From Scopulibacillus darangshiensis (GTDB lineage: Bacteria; Bacillota; Bacilli; Bacillales; Sporolactobacillaceae), in assembly GCF_004341035.1 (NCBI RefSeq), contig NZ_SLXK01000005.1, positions 7,258 to 71,257 of the forward strand: a stretch of DNA of 64,000 nt. The letters run 5' to 3'. The position numbers were made by a program, and so were the translations under genes. Each line of letters begins with the position of its first letter. Within the stretch, counting starts at the first letter, position 1. Positions 27,290-35,993 of the stretch are shown here, in pieces. The notes beneath the pieces were generated by a model that worked only from the letters and a program-made list of their open reading frames with translations, had not been told where the DNA came from and made no database searches.

Positions 27290-29125
27290 TTATCTTGCTA
27301 CTTTCTTTTTCTTATCCGACCGTTCTCTTTCGGATTTATTTAAGATTTTCTTTCTCATCCTGATGTTTTCCGGTGTAATTTCGCAATACTCATCATCATC
27401 CAGATAAGCTAGTGAATCTTCAAGCGACATTTTTCTAGGTGTTTTTAACGTCACTGTTTGATCCTTTGTTGCCGAACGGACGTTTGTCGCGTGCTTTGTT
27501 TTGGTTACATTGACAGTCAAATCATTTTCGCGATTATGTTCGCCGACGATCATGCCCTCATAAACCTGTACACCAGGCTCTAAGAACATAACGCCGCGGT
27601 CTTCAAGCTGTCCCATGGCATACGTCGTGGTTTGCCCTGTTTCCATCGCTACCAGCACACCTTGCCTTCTTCCGCCAATCGTTTCATTAATGATTGGGCT
27701 GAAATGGTCAAAGGTATGGTTCATAATACCATAGCCGCGAGTTTCTGATAAGAAATCACGGCGATAACCGATAAGACCTCTAGAAGGTATCATAAATTCA
27801 AGCTTGCTTTGGCCGCCTTCCTGTTGTTCCATATTCAACAATTCGGCTTTTCTTTTTCCTAATGATTCAATAACAGAACCGACGTATTCTTCAGGAACAT
27901 CGATTTGAACACGTTCGTATGGTTCACATTGTTTTCCGTCAATGTCTTTAATAATAACAGACGGCCTTGAAACAGCCAGTTCATAGCCTTCCCTTCTCAT
28001 ATTTTCAATGAGAATAGAAAGATGAAGCTCACCTCGTCCGGAAACCACCCATGCATCAGGGGTATCCGTGTTTTCAACCCTTAAGCTGACATCTCTTTCC
28101 GTTTCAGCACTCAAACGTTCTTCAAGCTTGCGGCTTGTCACGTATTGACCTTCTCTTCCAGCAAATGGGCTTGTGTTAACCACAAATGTCATTTGCAATG
28201 TCGGTTCATCAATCGTTAAAACTGGAAGCGGGTCGATATGATCAACATTATTAATCGTCTCGCCGATATTAATGTCCTCAACACCTGTAATGGCGATTAA
28301 ATCTCCGGCAACAGCTTCTTCAATTTCGACTTTTTTCAAAGCGAAAAATCCGAATAATTTTGTTACGCGGAATTGTTTGACGCTGCCGTCGGTTTTCACG
28401 AGTGCAGCCTGCTGCCCAACTTTAATTGATCCGCGGTAAATACGGCCGATACCAATTCGCCCAACGTAATCATTATAATCAAGCATTGTGACTTGAAATT
28501 GCAGACTTTCATCACGATTATCAACCGGTGCAGGGACATGTTCGATAATCGTATCAAATAAAACATCCATACTTTGATCCACTTGATCGGGTTCAGTGCC
28601 GGCGACACCGTTAACAGCTGATGTGTACACAACTGGAAATTCAAGCTGTTCTTCATCTGCACCCAAATCAATAAACAAATCCAGTACTTCATCAATAACA
28701 GCTTCAGGTCTTGCCATTGGTTTGTCGATTTTATTTACGACAACAATAGGTTTAAGCTTTTGCTCCAATGCCTTTTTCAGTACAAAGCGAGTCTGAGGCA
28801 TACAACCTTCATATGCATCAACAAGGAGCAGTACACCGTCAACCATTTTCATGATTCGCTCAACCTCACCGCCAAAATCAGCGTGTCCCGGTGTATCAAC
28901 AATATTTATCTTAAAGTCCTTATATGACAGGCTTGTGTTTTTTGCTAAAATGGTGATGCCGCGTTCTCTTTCAATATCATTTGAGTCCATAGCCCTTTCA
29001 TTGACATGCTCATTTTTCCGAAAGGTTCCCGATTGAAGCAACAGTTGGTCGACTAATGTCGTTTTACCATGGTCAACGTGAGCAATAATTGCTACGTTTC
29101 TTAGTTCTTCTCTGCGATTTGTCAT
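27290..29125 (-). CDS. typA: Translational GTPase TypA/BipA
   Basis: 611 aa. EF-G-like ribosome-binding GTPase with G1 AHVDHGKTTL (15-24), G3 DTPGHADFGGEVER, G4 NKIDKP, domains II-III-V and the BipA-specific C-terminal domain (GQTTTYAMGQLEDRG, TKTKHATNVRSA). Acts in ribosome assembly and stress adaptation. Start ATG with AGGAG about 12 nt upstream. Divergent from ylaF. Confidence 0.97.
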   Translation of the reverse strand: MTNRREELRNVAIIAHVDHGKTTLVDQLLLQSGTFRKNEHVNERAMDSNDIERERGITILAKNTSLSYKDFKINIVDTPGHADFGGEVERIMKMVDGVLLLVDAYEGCMPQTRFVLKKALEQKLKPIVVVNKIDKPMARPEAVIDEVLDLFIDLGADEEQLEFPVVYTSAVNGVAGTEPDQVDQSMDVLFDTIIEHVPAPVDNRDESLQFQVTMLDYNDYVGRIGIGRIYRGSIKVGQQAALVKTDGSVKQFRVTKLFGFFALKKVEIEEAVAGDLIAITGVEDINIGETINNVDHIDPLPVLTIDEPTLQMTFVVNTSPFAGREGQYVTSRKLEERLSAETERDVSLRVENTDTPDAWVVSGRGELHLSILIENMRREGYELAVSRPSVIIKDIDGKQCEPYERVQIDVPEEYVGSVIESLGKRKAELLNMEQQEGGQSKLEFMIPSRGLIGYRRDFLSETRGYGIMNHTFDHFSPIINETIGGRRQGVLVAMETGQTTTYAMGQLEDRGVMFLEPGVQVYEGMIVGEHNRENDLTVNVTKTKHATNVRSATKDQTVTLKTPRKMSLEDSLAYLDDDEYCEITPENIRMRKKILNKSERERSDKKKKVAR

Positions 29126-29241
29126 TTTGTTTTAACTCTCCTCATAATTGCAATAAACCATATAATTATAACACAAAAAATTGTTTATTTGACTTTTTCT
29201 TTTATTATTATTACGCTACACTATAAATGGAGGCGGAAATC

Positions 29242-29406
29242 ATGAACATTATCTTGTTATTTATGGCTGTACTTGTCATCGCATGCTTGGTGGCTATTGG
29301 TGGAGCTGTTGCCTATGGCAGCGCAATTGGTGTTATATTAGCCATCATTGGCGCATGTGTTTTTATGGGACTTGGTTTCGTAATCAGAAGCAAAATGTCC
29401 TCTTAA
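29242..29406 (+). CDS. ylaF: YlaF-like small membrane protein (DUF5325 type)
   Basis: 54 aa: two hydrophobic segments (about 3-25 and 27-47) and a short RSKMSS tail. Starts at ATG 29242 with GGAGG about 10 nt upstream and ends at a TAA followed by a strong terminator. Position divergent from typA and the two-helix layout match B. subtilis YlaF. Function unknown. Confidence 0.8.
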   Translation: MNIILLFMAVLVIACLVAIGGAVAYGSAIGVILAIIGACVFMGLGFVIRSKMSS

Positions 29407-29415
29407 CTTAAAAGG

Positions 29416-29443
29416 AAAAAGCGGGATGCATCCCGCTTTTTTT
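29416..29443. terminator. Terminator ylaF/suhB
   Basis: AAAAAGCGGGATGCATCCCG with completing CTTTTTTT: 6-bp GC stem, 4-nt loop and T-runs on both strands. Confidence 0.85.
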
Positions 29444-29474
29444 AATGTGCTTAGCTTCTCCAAATAAAATTTTT

Positions 29475-30305
29475 TTAATCAGCCTTTTGAATAAATTTCC
29501 CTTTGCTAACCTCGTTCTTGATGTGTTGAACAATTTCTTCTTGCAAACCTTTTTTCCCGACAAGGAGGGAATTTTGATTAAGCAAATCAATTGGCGAGCC
29601 GTCAACTCTGGTCGCTTTTCCCCCGACTTCCTCAATCAGTATAAGACCCGCACCATAATCCCATGGGGCAAGCCTCATGGTGAAATAGGCATCTAATGTC
29701 CCTGAAGCGACATAAGCTAGTTCAATCGCTGCCGAACCGTAAGAACGGGTCCCGCGGCAGGACTTTGCGATGGGCTGCATGATCTCGGGATCAATTCTGC
29801 GGTTTTTGTTCACCCATGTCGCATTTATTGAAAATAAGGATTCATTAAGTTTGACATCCTTCAGCATCGGAAGCTTAGCCTGGTTAAGGAATGCCCCCTG
29901 CCCTTTTATACAATGATATAAATCATCCGCTATAACATCATAGATAAATCCGGCACGTCCGACACCATCTTCATAAATACCGACCGAAATAGCGAAATGC
30001 CTGCGCTGGTGAACAAAATTCATCGTCCCGTCTATAGGGTCAATCAGCCACAAAATGCCTTCAGACGACGTCACATCGTCCCCAAATCCTTCCTCGGAGA
30101 TGATCCTGTGATCAGGATAATGCTGATGAATGCGCTGAATAAAAAATTGTTCTATCTGCTTGTCCATGTTTGTAACCAAATCATCATATGAGGTCTTATA
30201 TTGAACATCGAGTTGATCAGTAAATGATTGCTCTAGAATCCCCCCCGCTTCTTTCATCCATTCTGTTACATTACAATGCAGTGCTTTCCAGAATTCATTT
30301 TTCAT
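29475..30305 (-). CDS. suhB: Inositol monophosphatase family protein (SuhB/YktC)
   Basis: 276 aa. Mg2+-dependent phosphatase fold with metal ligands in ISEEGFGDD, WLIDPIDGTMNFVHQ and APWDYGAGLILIEEVGG. Hydrolyses inositol phosphates or related sugar phosphates. Start ATG with AAAGGAG about 6 nt upstream. Position next to yktB and ykzI matches yktC in B. subtilis. Confidence 0.92.
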   Translation of the reverse strand: MKNEFWKALHCNVTEWMKEAGGILEQSFTDQLDVQYKTSYDDLVTNMDKQIEQFFIQRIHQHYPDHRIISEEGFGDDVTSSEGILWLIDPIDGTMNFVHQRRHFAISVGIYEDGVGRAGFIYDVIADDLYHCIKGQGAFLNQAKLPMLKDVKLNESLFSINATWVNKNRRIDPEIMQPIAKSCRGTRSYGSAAIELAYVASGTLDAYFTMRLAPWDYGAGLILIEEVGGKATRVDGSPIDLLNQNSLLVGKKGLQEEIVQHIKNEVSKGKFIQKAD

Positions 30306-30430
30306 AACATACTCCTTTATCCTCTAATACATTACTTTAATCTTATTCTTTTGCAAACATCTGTTAAAAATTCCCGACCTGAATTTGTTCTATTATAGAG
30401 TATGACATAAAATAGCGATACAAAAAACTT

Positions 30431-30466
30431 AAAAAGCTTACTTTTCACTTATTAGGAAAAGTAAGC
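30431..30466 (-). terminator. Terminator of the ykzI-like gene
   Basis: 11-bp stem GCTTACTTTTC/GAAAAGTAAGC with TTTTT on the minus strand. A second GGACCCTC/GAGGGTCC hairpin (about 30502-30532) lies between it and the gene. Confidence 0.65.
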
Positions 30467-30536
30467 AAAATACTGGGGTATATTTATAACTGCATAATTC
30501 GGACCCTCGCAATCATAAATCGGGAGGGTCCCCCTT

Positions 30537-30725
30537 TCAAGCCTCTAAACGCAACATTTCCTGTCTTAGTTTTTCTAATCGTACTTTGCATGCCTTAATT
30601 TCTGCGGCATTATCTTCAATCATTGCATCGTGTAGTGTTGCCAATTCATAATCGATTTCCATTCTCACAACAGGGATACGTTTTTCAGCGTCCGTTCTTT
30701 TTAGCGTTTGAATGACCTGTTTCAT
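30537..30725 (-). CDS. ykzI: Small coiled-coil protein at the ykzI position
   Basis: 62 aa, charged and helical (VIQTLKRTDAEKRIPVVRMEIDYELATLHDAMIEDN, then KVRLEKLRQEMLRLEA), predicted coiled coil, no membrane segment. It sits between suhB and yktB, where B. subtilis has ykzI. The name rests on position and size. Function unknown. The 257-bp gap to yktB shows no further gene. Confidence 0.7.
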   Translation of the reverse strand: MKQVIQTLKRTDAEKRIPVVRMEIDYELATLHDAMIEDNAAEIKACKVRLEKLRQEMLRLEA

Positions 30726-30982
30726 GGTAACCTACACTTCCTTCCAATGTTTTTTCATAGTCTGGAGTTCAGAGCCGATAACTTAATTTTCTGATTTATT
30801 AAGTTATTAATATCTTATGATTTTTATCAATTCTATGCAACACATTCAGATTCTTGATTAATAAATTCCTCAATTGTCACGCCTTTAAACCTGTTAAAAA
30901 TTATTAGGTGTGCTAACTGGACATCCAATATTCTTCTCATTAAACTATTGTTAAGTGATCTGACAAGGGAGGAGCATGTTAT

Positions 30983-31600
30983 ATGATATTCAAAGGATTC
31001 ACAAAAAGCGACTTTAATGTTTTTTCGATAAATGGACTTGACGAGAGGATGGCCGCGATCCAAAATACCATACAACCCAAATTTCAGGCTATTGGAAATG
31101 AACTAACTGATACACTGTCCTCATTGACTGGCAATGAGATGTATTTACATATTGCAAAACATGCAAGACGCACAGTCAATCCGCCAAAGGATACTTGGCT
31201 TGCCATTTGTTCTGACAAACGCGGCTACAAAAAGCATCCCCATTTCCAAATTGGTTTGTTCGGGGATCATGTGTTCATTTGGTTAGCCTATATTAATGAA
31301 CTAGCGGAAAAACAAGAAGTTGCCAAACGCTTTCTTAACCATAGGGATGATGTCAGGTCGATGATTCCTCGTGATTATGTCATTTCTGTCGACCATACAA
31401 AGAATGAGGCCGAAGCAGCGGAACAGGCTGATTTTACTCGCGTGCTGCAGCGTTTCCATGATGTAAAAAAAGCGGAATTTCTTGTTGGACGGCATATTCC
31501 TGCTGATGATCCTGTTTTAAAAAATGGGGAAGCAATTATAAAACTCGCAGAAGCCACTTTTGACACACTCATGCCAATATATAAATTAAGTTATAAATAG
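30983..31600 (+). CDS. yktB: YktB family protein (UPF0637/DUF1054)
   Basis: 205 aa, cytoplasmic, matching the family throughout (FTKSDFNVFSINGLDERMAAI, HVAKHARRTVNPPKDTW-like block, HPHFQIGLFGDHVFIWLAYI). Structures of relatives are known but the function is not. Start ATG with GGGAGGAG upstream. Ends just before a 42-bp perfect palindrome. Confidence 0.92.
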   Translation: MIFKGFTKSDFNVFSINGLDERMAAIQNTIQPKFQAIGNELTDTLSSLTGNEMYLHIAKHARRTVNPPKDTWLAICSDKRGYKKHPHFQIGLFGDHVFIWLAYINELAEKQEVAKRFLNHRDDVRSMIPRDYVISVDHTKNEAEAAEQADFTRVLQRFHDVKKAEFLVGRHIPADDPVLKNGEAIIKLAEATFDTLMPIYKLSYK

Positions 31601-31640
31601 AAAAACCTTTGGAAGGGTTAACCCTTCCAAAGGTTTTTCT
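31599..31640. terminator. Perfect palindromic bidirectional terminator yktB/nitronate monooxygenase gene
   Basis: 42-bp perfect dyad centred at 31619/31620 with A-run and T-run ends, so it serves both convergent genes. No unpaired loop is encoded. Confidence 0.9.
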
Positions 31641-32595
31641 AATTCCATTTATTACTGATCGTCTCGGCTTCCGCGACGATCCTGTTTATCAGGTCAGCGA
31701 CCGACGGTATATCATTGATGCGGCCCGCTATTTGCCCGGCCCAGCCAAAGCCGTTGTCGGTCTCACCTTGCCAAACAAAACGTTGGTTTGTTTTACCGCT
31801 TATATATGATTTAAGTGCTTCATAGGTTCCTTCCGTCTTTTCAATATCAAGGATTTTTTGAGCCCATGAATTATTTATTGCCCGGGCTGGTGCTCCCAAA
31901 CTTTTCTTTATAACAAGTGTATCTGTCTCCTGCATATCAACAAGCATTTGCTTATAGATACTATGGGCATGTGTGCATTCTTCTGTCGCTATAAACCGTG
32001 TCCCCATCTCAATCCCTTCAGCACCAAGAGCAAGGGCAGCCATCAAACCGCGGCCATCGCCAATTCCTCCAGAAGCGACAACAGGTATCGATATGCTGTC
32101 GGCTACAGACGGTGTCAGAACCATAGTGCCTATATCTTCTTTTCCAAGGTGGCCGCCGCCTTCTTGTCCGACAACCATGACCGCATCAGCACCCAATGAT
32201 TCCGCTTTTTGCGCTTGTCTTTTTGATGAAACAAGGACAAGCTTCTTTGCTTTTGATGCTTTCAGGGCATCAAAGACAGGCGCCGGATTCCCGCCTGTTA
32301 TCGTAATGACAGGGACCTCCTCTTCCACAGCAATATGTAGAAAATCAAGATATGGTCTGCCATGCTGGCCAATCGCATAATTTACGCCGAAAGGCATGTC
32401 CGTTAATTCACGAATACGATGGATTTCCTTTCGAAGCATGTCGGGACTGTCACATGACATCGCTGTCAGCTGACCAAGTCCTCCTGCATTTGACACAGCA
32501 GCACCAAGATCCGAGTAGGCCAAGTAAGCCAATCCTCCTTGAATAATCGGATATTTAATACCTAAGAGCTTCGTTAAGCGTGTTTCCCAATTCAT
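31639..32595 (-). CDS. Nitronate monooxygenase-like FMN protein (NMO/FabK superfamily)
   Basis: 318 aa, TIM-barrel flavoprotein. N-terminal KYPIIQGGLAYLAYSDLGAAVSNAGGLGQL; FMN-phosphate region VVASGGIGDGRGLMAALALGAEGIEMGTRF (about 172-201); conserved VVGQEGGGHLG. Members oxidise nitronates (including propionate-3-nitronate) or act as enoyl-ACP reductase (FabK). The EGGGHxG motif and length fit class II NMO. Start ATG with GGGGAG upstream, divergent from speA. Confidence 0.87.
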   Translation of the reverse strand: MNWETRLTKLLGIKYPIIQGGLAYLAYSDLGAAVSNAGGLGQLTAMSCDSPDMLRKEIHRIRELTDMPFGVNYAIGQHGRPYLDFLHIAVEEEVPVITITGGNPAPVFDALKASKAKKLVLVSSKRQAQKAESLGADAVMVVGQEGGGHLGKEDIGTMVLTPSVADSISIPVVASGGIGDGRGLMAALALGAEGIEMGTRFIATEECTHAHSIYKQMLVDMQETDTLVIKKSLGAPARAINNSWAQKILDIEKTEGTYEALKSYISGKTNQRFVWQGETDNGFGWAGQIAGRINDIPSVADLINRIVAEAETISNKWN

Positions 32596-32695
32596 AAATG
32601 TCTCTCCCCTTCTATAGATTATTAAAATTCCGCTTGAATAAGGATGATGAATTAGACTATGATAGATCTAGTTTGAATAAAATGAGGTGCAGCTA

Positions 32696-34174
32696 TTGTC
32701 TCAACATGAAACACCACTTTTTACTGGTTTGCTAAAATTTATCGAATCCAATCCGATTCAATTTCATATCCCGGGCCACAAAAAGGGACAAGGCATGGAT
32801 CCTGAATTCCGAGATTTCATAGGTGAAAATGCCTTAGCCATTGATTTAATTAACATTGCGCCGCTTGACGATTTGCATCAGCCTCATGGGATGATCCAAA
32901 AGGCACAAGAACTTGCTGCAGAGGCTTTCTCGGCAGATGCAACCTTTTTCTCTGTCCAGGGAACAAGCGGAGCGATCATGACAATGGTGCTGTCTGTTTG
33001 CTCGCCGGGTGATAAAATCATCGTACCACGAAACGTTCACAAATCGGTATTGTCAGCCATTATTTTTTCCGGTGCCACACCGATTTTCGTCTATCCGGAA
33101 ATTGACCGTGAATTAGGTATTTCACATGGCATCTCATCTGATGCGGTCCAAAATGCTTTAAATCAGCACCCTGATGCCAAAGCACTGTTAATTATAAACC
33201 CAACCTATTTTGGCATTGCGGGTAACCTCAAATCAATTGTTAACCTGGCACACGACTATAACATCCCCGTCTTGGTTGATGAGGCCCATGGGGTTCATAT
33301 CCACTTCCATGAGCAACTGCCGGTTTCTGCGATGCAGGCAGGCGCAGATATGGCTGCTACAAGCGTCCATAAGCTCGGCGGTTCATTGACCCAGAGTTCA
33401 GTATTGAATGTCAGAGAGGGGCTTGTATCGGCTAACAGGGTCCAATCAGTGATCAGCATGCTGACAACGACATCAACATCATATATTTTACTTGCGTCAC
33501 TCGATGCCGCCAGGCGTTATTTGGCGACAGAAGGACATGAACAAATAACCATTGCCATTAAGCTTGCTGAATATGCCAGGGTTAAAATAAATGAAATTAA
33601 AGGCCTCTATTGTGTCGGTAAGGAAATCCTTGGTTCCAAAGCCACTTATGATTTTGATCCGACGAAACTTTTAATATCGGTAAAAAGTTTGGGGATCACC
33701 GGGTATGATGCAGAGGTTTGGCTCAGGGAACATCATCACATTGAAGTCGAACTTTCTGACTTATATAATATACTCTGTCTTGTCACACCTGGCGACTCGC
33801 AAACGACAGTTGATAAGTTAATTACTGCTTTGGAACATATGGCGGCATTTTTTGAAGCTGAAGGACAGGTCCTAAAACATAAAGCCTTGCCGGTGCACGT
33901 CCCGCAAATGCCAAAGTTATCTTTATCCCCTAGGTCGGCTTTCTATGCTGAATCAGAATCGGTCCCTTTTTGGGAATCCGAAGGGCGAATTATAGCGGAA
34001 TTTGTCATGGTCTATCCGCCGGGCATTCCAATCTTCACACCAGGTGAAATTATTACCCGGGAAAATCTGGATTACATTATTGAAAATATTGAAGCCGGTT
34101 TGCCTGTACAAGGACCTGAAGACTTAGAGCTAAAGTTTTTAAAAGTTGTTAAGGAAGCAGCACCAATAAAATGA
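32696..34174 (+). CDS. speA: Orn/Lys/Arg decarboxylase family protein SpeA (arginine decarboxylase)
   Basis: 492 aa from TTG 32696 (GAGG 8 nt upstream). The in-frame GTG at 32687 is closer to that site than a start can be. Group III-type PLP decarboxylase with FHIPGHKKG, VDEAHGVH, and the PLP lysine in SVHKLGGSLTQSS. In B. subtilis SpeA makes agmatine for spermidine synthesis. Next to yktB and SR1 as in B. subtilis, which supports SpeA over a lysine decarboxylase. Confidence 0.9.
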   Translation: MSQHETPLFTGLLKFIESNPIQFHIPGHKKGQGMDPEFRDFIGENALAIDLINIAPLDDLHQPHGMIQKAQELAAEAFSADATFFSVQGTSGAIMTMVLSVCSPGDKIIVPRNVHKSVLSAIIFSGATPIFVYPEIDRELGISHGISSDAVQNALNQHPDAKALLIINPTYFGIAGNLKSIVNLAHDYNIPVLVDEAHGVHIHFHEQLPVSAMQAGADMAATSVHKLGGSLTQSSVLNVREGLVSANRVQSVISMLTTTSTSYILLASLDAARRYLATEGHEQITIAIKLAEYARVKINEIKGLYCVGKEILGSKATYDFDPTKLLISVKSLGITGYDAEVWLREHHHIEVELSDLYNILCLVTPGDSQTTVDKLITALEHMAAFFEAEGQVLKHKALPVHVPQMPKLSLSPRSAFYAESESVPFWESEGRIIAEFVMVYPPGIPIFTPGEIITRENLDYIIENIEAGLPVQGPEDLELKFLKVVKEAAPIK

Positions 34175-34181
34175 ATATAAA

Positions 34182-34220
34182 AATGGCAGCTGTCACACCA
34201 TCACTGTGACAGCTGCCATT
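34182..34220. terminator. Bidirectional terminator speA / SR1
   Basis: Perfect 16-bp stem (AATGGCAGCTGTCACA and complement) with a 7-nt loop. T-rich tails occur on both strands. Confidence 0.9.
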
Positions 34221-34245
34221 ATTTATTTTCAAAGCTCGTTATAGA

Positions 34246-34365
34246 TTACTTTTTGTTTTCCTTCTTATTTTTACAGTCCGGGCATTTACTATACAGTGTT
34301 CTTACTTTTGAATCCTCCACATGGTCGATGGTGCAGTTGCACTTTTGACAAATGATGATTCCCAT
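34246..34365 (-). CDS. sr1P: SR1P, GapA-binding peptide
   Basis: 39 aa, starting MGIIICQKCN, with two CxxC pairs (Cys6/Cys9 and Cys28/Cys31), the central TLYSKCPDC region, and a Lys-rich tail. ATG with AAGGAG 8 nt upstream. Same length as B. subtilis SR1P, with a recognisable CxxC zinc-knuckle layout. SR1P binds GapA and promotes its interaction with RNase J1, whose gene is in this same window. Confidence 0.85.
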   Translation of the reverse strand: MGIIICQKCNCTIDHVEDSKVRTLYSKCPDCKNKKENKK

Positions 34366-34382
34366 TTACCCAGCTCCTTTTT

Positions 34383-34396
34383 TGTAAGCGCTTTAT
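34383..34396. promoter_or_regulatory. cre-like site (CcpA) at the SR1 start
   Basis: TGTAAGCGCTTTAT: AAGCGCTT core with two mismatches to the cre consensus. It overlaps or closely follows the expected SR1 transcription start, fitting catabolite repression. B. subtilis SR1 is repressed under glycolysis by CcpN and, to a lesser degree, CcpA. Confidence 0.55.
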
Positions 34397-34405
34397 GATA
34401 CTCAT

Positions 34406-34434
34406 ATAATATGACACATTATTGCCGATGTCAA
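34406..34434 (-). promoter_or_regulatory. Sigma-A promoter of SR1
   Basis: TTGACA (34434-34429), 17-nt spacer, TATTAT (34411-34406): near-consensus, about 40 nt before the SR1P start codon. Confidence 0.8.
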
Positions 34435-34483
34435 CCCCAATAGTATGTCATATTTATTTCGTATCTGTCATAAAAGGATGTCC

Positions 34484-35335
34484 TTATTGTGTTTTTATTA
34501 GCCTAGGATCAAGCATCGTATAGCCTTTCTTTTTTAAGCCTTTGATAATACCTTTAAGTGCAATATTCGTCCAGTCACGGTCATGCATCAACAAAATTGA
34601 TCCATTAACCAGATATGGGTTATCGGTCATTATTTTAGTCAAGGCATCTGGATTTTCATACTCTTTATTCCAGTCATAACCAAACGCCCAATTCATAAGT
34701 GTCATATTGTTATCCTTTGCCAGCTCTTTTGTATAATCCGTGTTCTTTCCATAAGGGGCTCTAAAGAAGTGCGGCGGATTACCCGTTATATCTTTTATTT
34801 GACTGTAGACAGACATCATCTCTTTTTTCTGCTCAGGTTTTGATAAAGTTGTAAGATCCGCATGAGAATAAGTGTGGTCACCTAAAAAGAAACCCATATC
34901 ACTAATTTTCTTCACAACCTGCTTTTTCTCATCTGTATTTAAGAAATGGCCATTGAGGAAAAAAATGGCCCCGACATGCATGGCTTTAAGTTTCTTCGCC
35001 ATTTCCAAAGCATGTTCATCAGGAGCATCGTCAATTGTAATTAAGACAACCTTTTTATTGCCATTAGGGTCGATTGGCTTAACCGTCCATGTCTTGGGAT
35101 CAACCTCATATTGCGCCGTTTGCACACCCTCTTTTTTAATGACTTTATCAGGCTGCTTTGCATTTGCTTGGCCACTTGCTTCCTTAGTCGCTTCTTTACG
35201 ATGCTCCTTTTTTTCCTTCGGCCCATCGCCCTGTTCATGCTTTTGATTTTTTGTGCTTGCTGAACCGGTTTCGTTAGATGCACACCCTGCTAATACGATT
35301 AATAAGGTCATTGCTAGAAAGATAACTTTTTTCAC
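34484..35335 (-). CDS. Polysaccharide deacetylase-family lipoprotein (NodB domain)
   Basis: 283 aa. Lipobox LAGC (Cys18), a Lys/Glu/Gln-rich linker (about 20-75), then a NodB domain with metal motif TIDDAPD, HTYSHADL, and FFRAPYGKNTDYT. Acts outside the membrane, probably on peptidoglycan or another acetylated polysaccharide. The first motif reads TIDD rather than the usual TFDD. Start GTG with GAGG about 7 nt upstream. No clear B. subtilis counterpart at this position. Confidence 0.87.
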   Translation of the reverse strand: MKKVIFLAMTLLIVLAGCASNETGSASTKNQKHEQGDGPKEKKEHRKEATKEASGQANAKQPDKVIKKEGVQTAQYEVDPKTWTVKPIDPNGNKKVVLITIDDAPDEHALEMAKKLKAMHVGAIFFLNGHFLNTDEKKQVVKKISDMGFFLGDHTYSHADLTTLSKPEQKKEMMSVYSQIKDITGNPPHFFRAPYGKNTDYTKELAKDNNMTLMNWAFGYDWNKEYENPDALTKIMTDNPYLVNGSILLMHDRDWTNIALKGIIKGLKKKGYTMLDPRLIKTQ

Positions 35336-35558
35336 TTATAATCCTCACCCGTCTATATGTAATCTGACATTAACTTGGGGACTTCTGCCAATTGTTTTAT
35401 GACCCCCATAAATCATTGTAACGGAAAAGTGTGTTTTTTAACACTCTATTAGAGGAGCGTTGCAATTTCATAACAAATCGCTACCACGCGGGGATTTGGC
35501 ATTAAATCATGATAGAATATGGCTAGCTCATCGAGAACGACAGTAATGGAGGAATATC

Positions 35559-35966
35559 ATGCATTTAATAAAAATAGCAAAAATCCTTCCTTTTGTATTG
35601 TTGCTTTTTGTATCCAGCGGTGAGGCCAAATCAAATGATCATACGTCCGATCTATTGCGGCAGCTAAAAGGTGGCGGGCTGCATACGATCGTTCTTACCA
35701 ATGAAAACACAAGTATGGTTGGAGAATATTATTATGCCTTATTAATGATGAAAGACCGGCTACCCAATCATTCTTATGACATTCATATTTATCAGGCTGA
35801 AAGGCAAGCAAGCCTCGCCAGAGTTCTGCATATAAAAAAATATCCTGCTCTGGTCCTCATATCAAATAAAAAGCAGGTTGTCACGATCCAAGGCGACAAG
35901 AAGTGGGATTATATTTACAATAAGCTTGCAGCTTACGTCAAAAGACCATCATCTAAAATAAGATGA
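35559..35966 (+). CDS. Small secreted protein with thioredoxin-like features (slp position)
   Basis: 135 aa. Signal peptide about 1-23 (LLLFVSSGEA) with no lipobox Cys. The C-terminal part (ARVLHIKKYPALVLISNKKQVVTIQG) resembles a thioredoxin-fold strand with a cis-Pro, but there is no CxxC. It lies between pdhD and speA, where B. subtilis has slp, a small lipoprotein. Equivalence is possible but not shown. Start ATG with GGAGG 6 nt upstream. Confidence 0.7.
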   Translation: MHLIKIAKILPFVLLLFVSSGEAKSNDHTSDLLRQLKGGGLHTIVLTNENTSMVGEYYYALLMMKDRLPNHSYDIHIYQAERQASLARVLHIKKYPALVLISNKKQVVTIQGDKKWDYIYNKLAAYVKRPSSKIR

Positions 35967-35975
35967 TGGTCTTTT
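35940..35975. terminator. Bidirectional terminator upstream of the pdhD end
   Basis: 15-bp stem AAAAGACCATCATCT and its complement, with a 6-nt loop. It overlaps the end of the preceding secreted-protein gene and faces pdhD. Confidence 0.85.
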
Positions 35976-35993
35976 GGTTTAATAACACTATAT

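Larger units (their letters stand above)
34176..34399 (-). ncRNA. sr1: SR1 dual-function small RNA
   Basis: A minus-strand transcript is inferred from promoter to terminator, about 220 nt; B. subtilis SR1 is 205 nt. It encodes the 39-aa SR1P peptide and lies between speA and pdhD, exactly where SR1 is in B. subtilis. There SR1 base-pairs with ahrC mRNA and SR1P binds GapA. The base-pairing region has not been checked here. The 3' end is the shared 16-bp-stem terminator. Confidence 0.8.
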
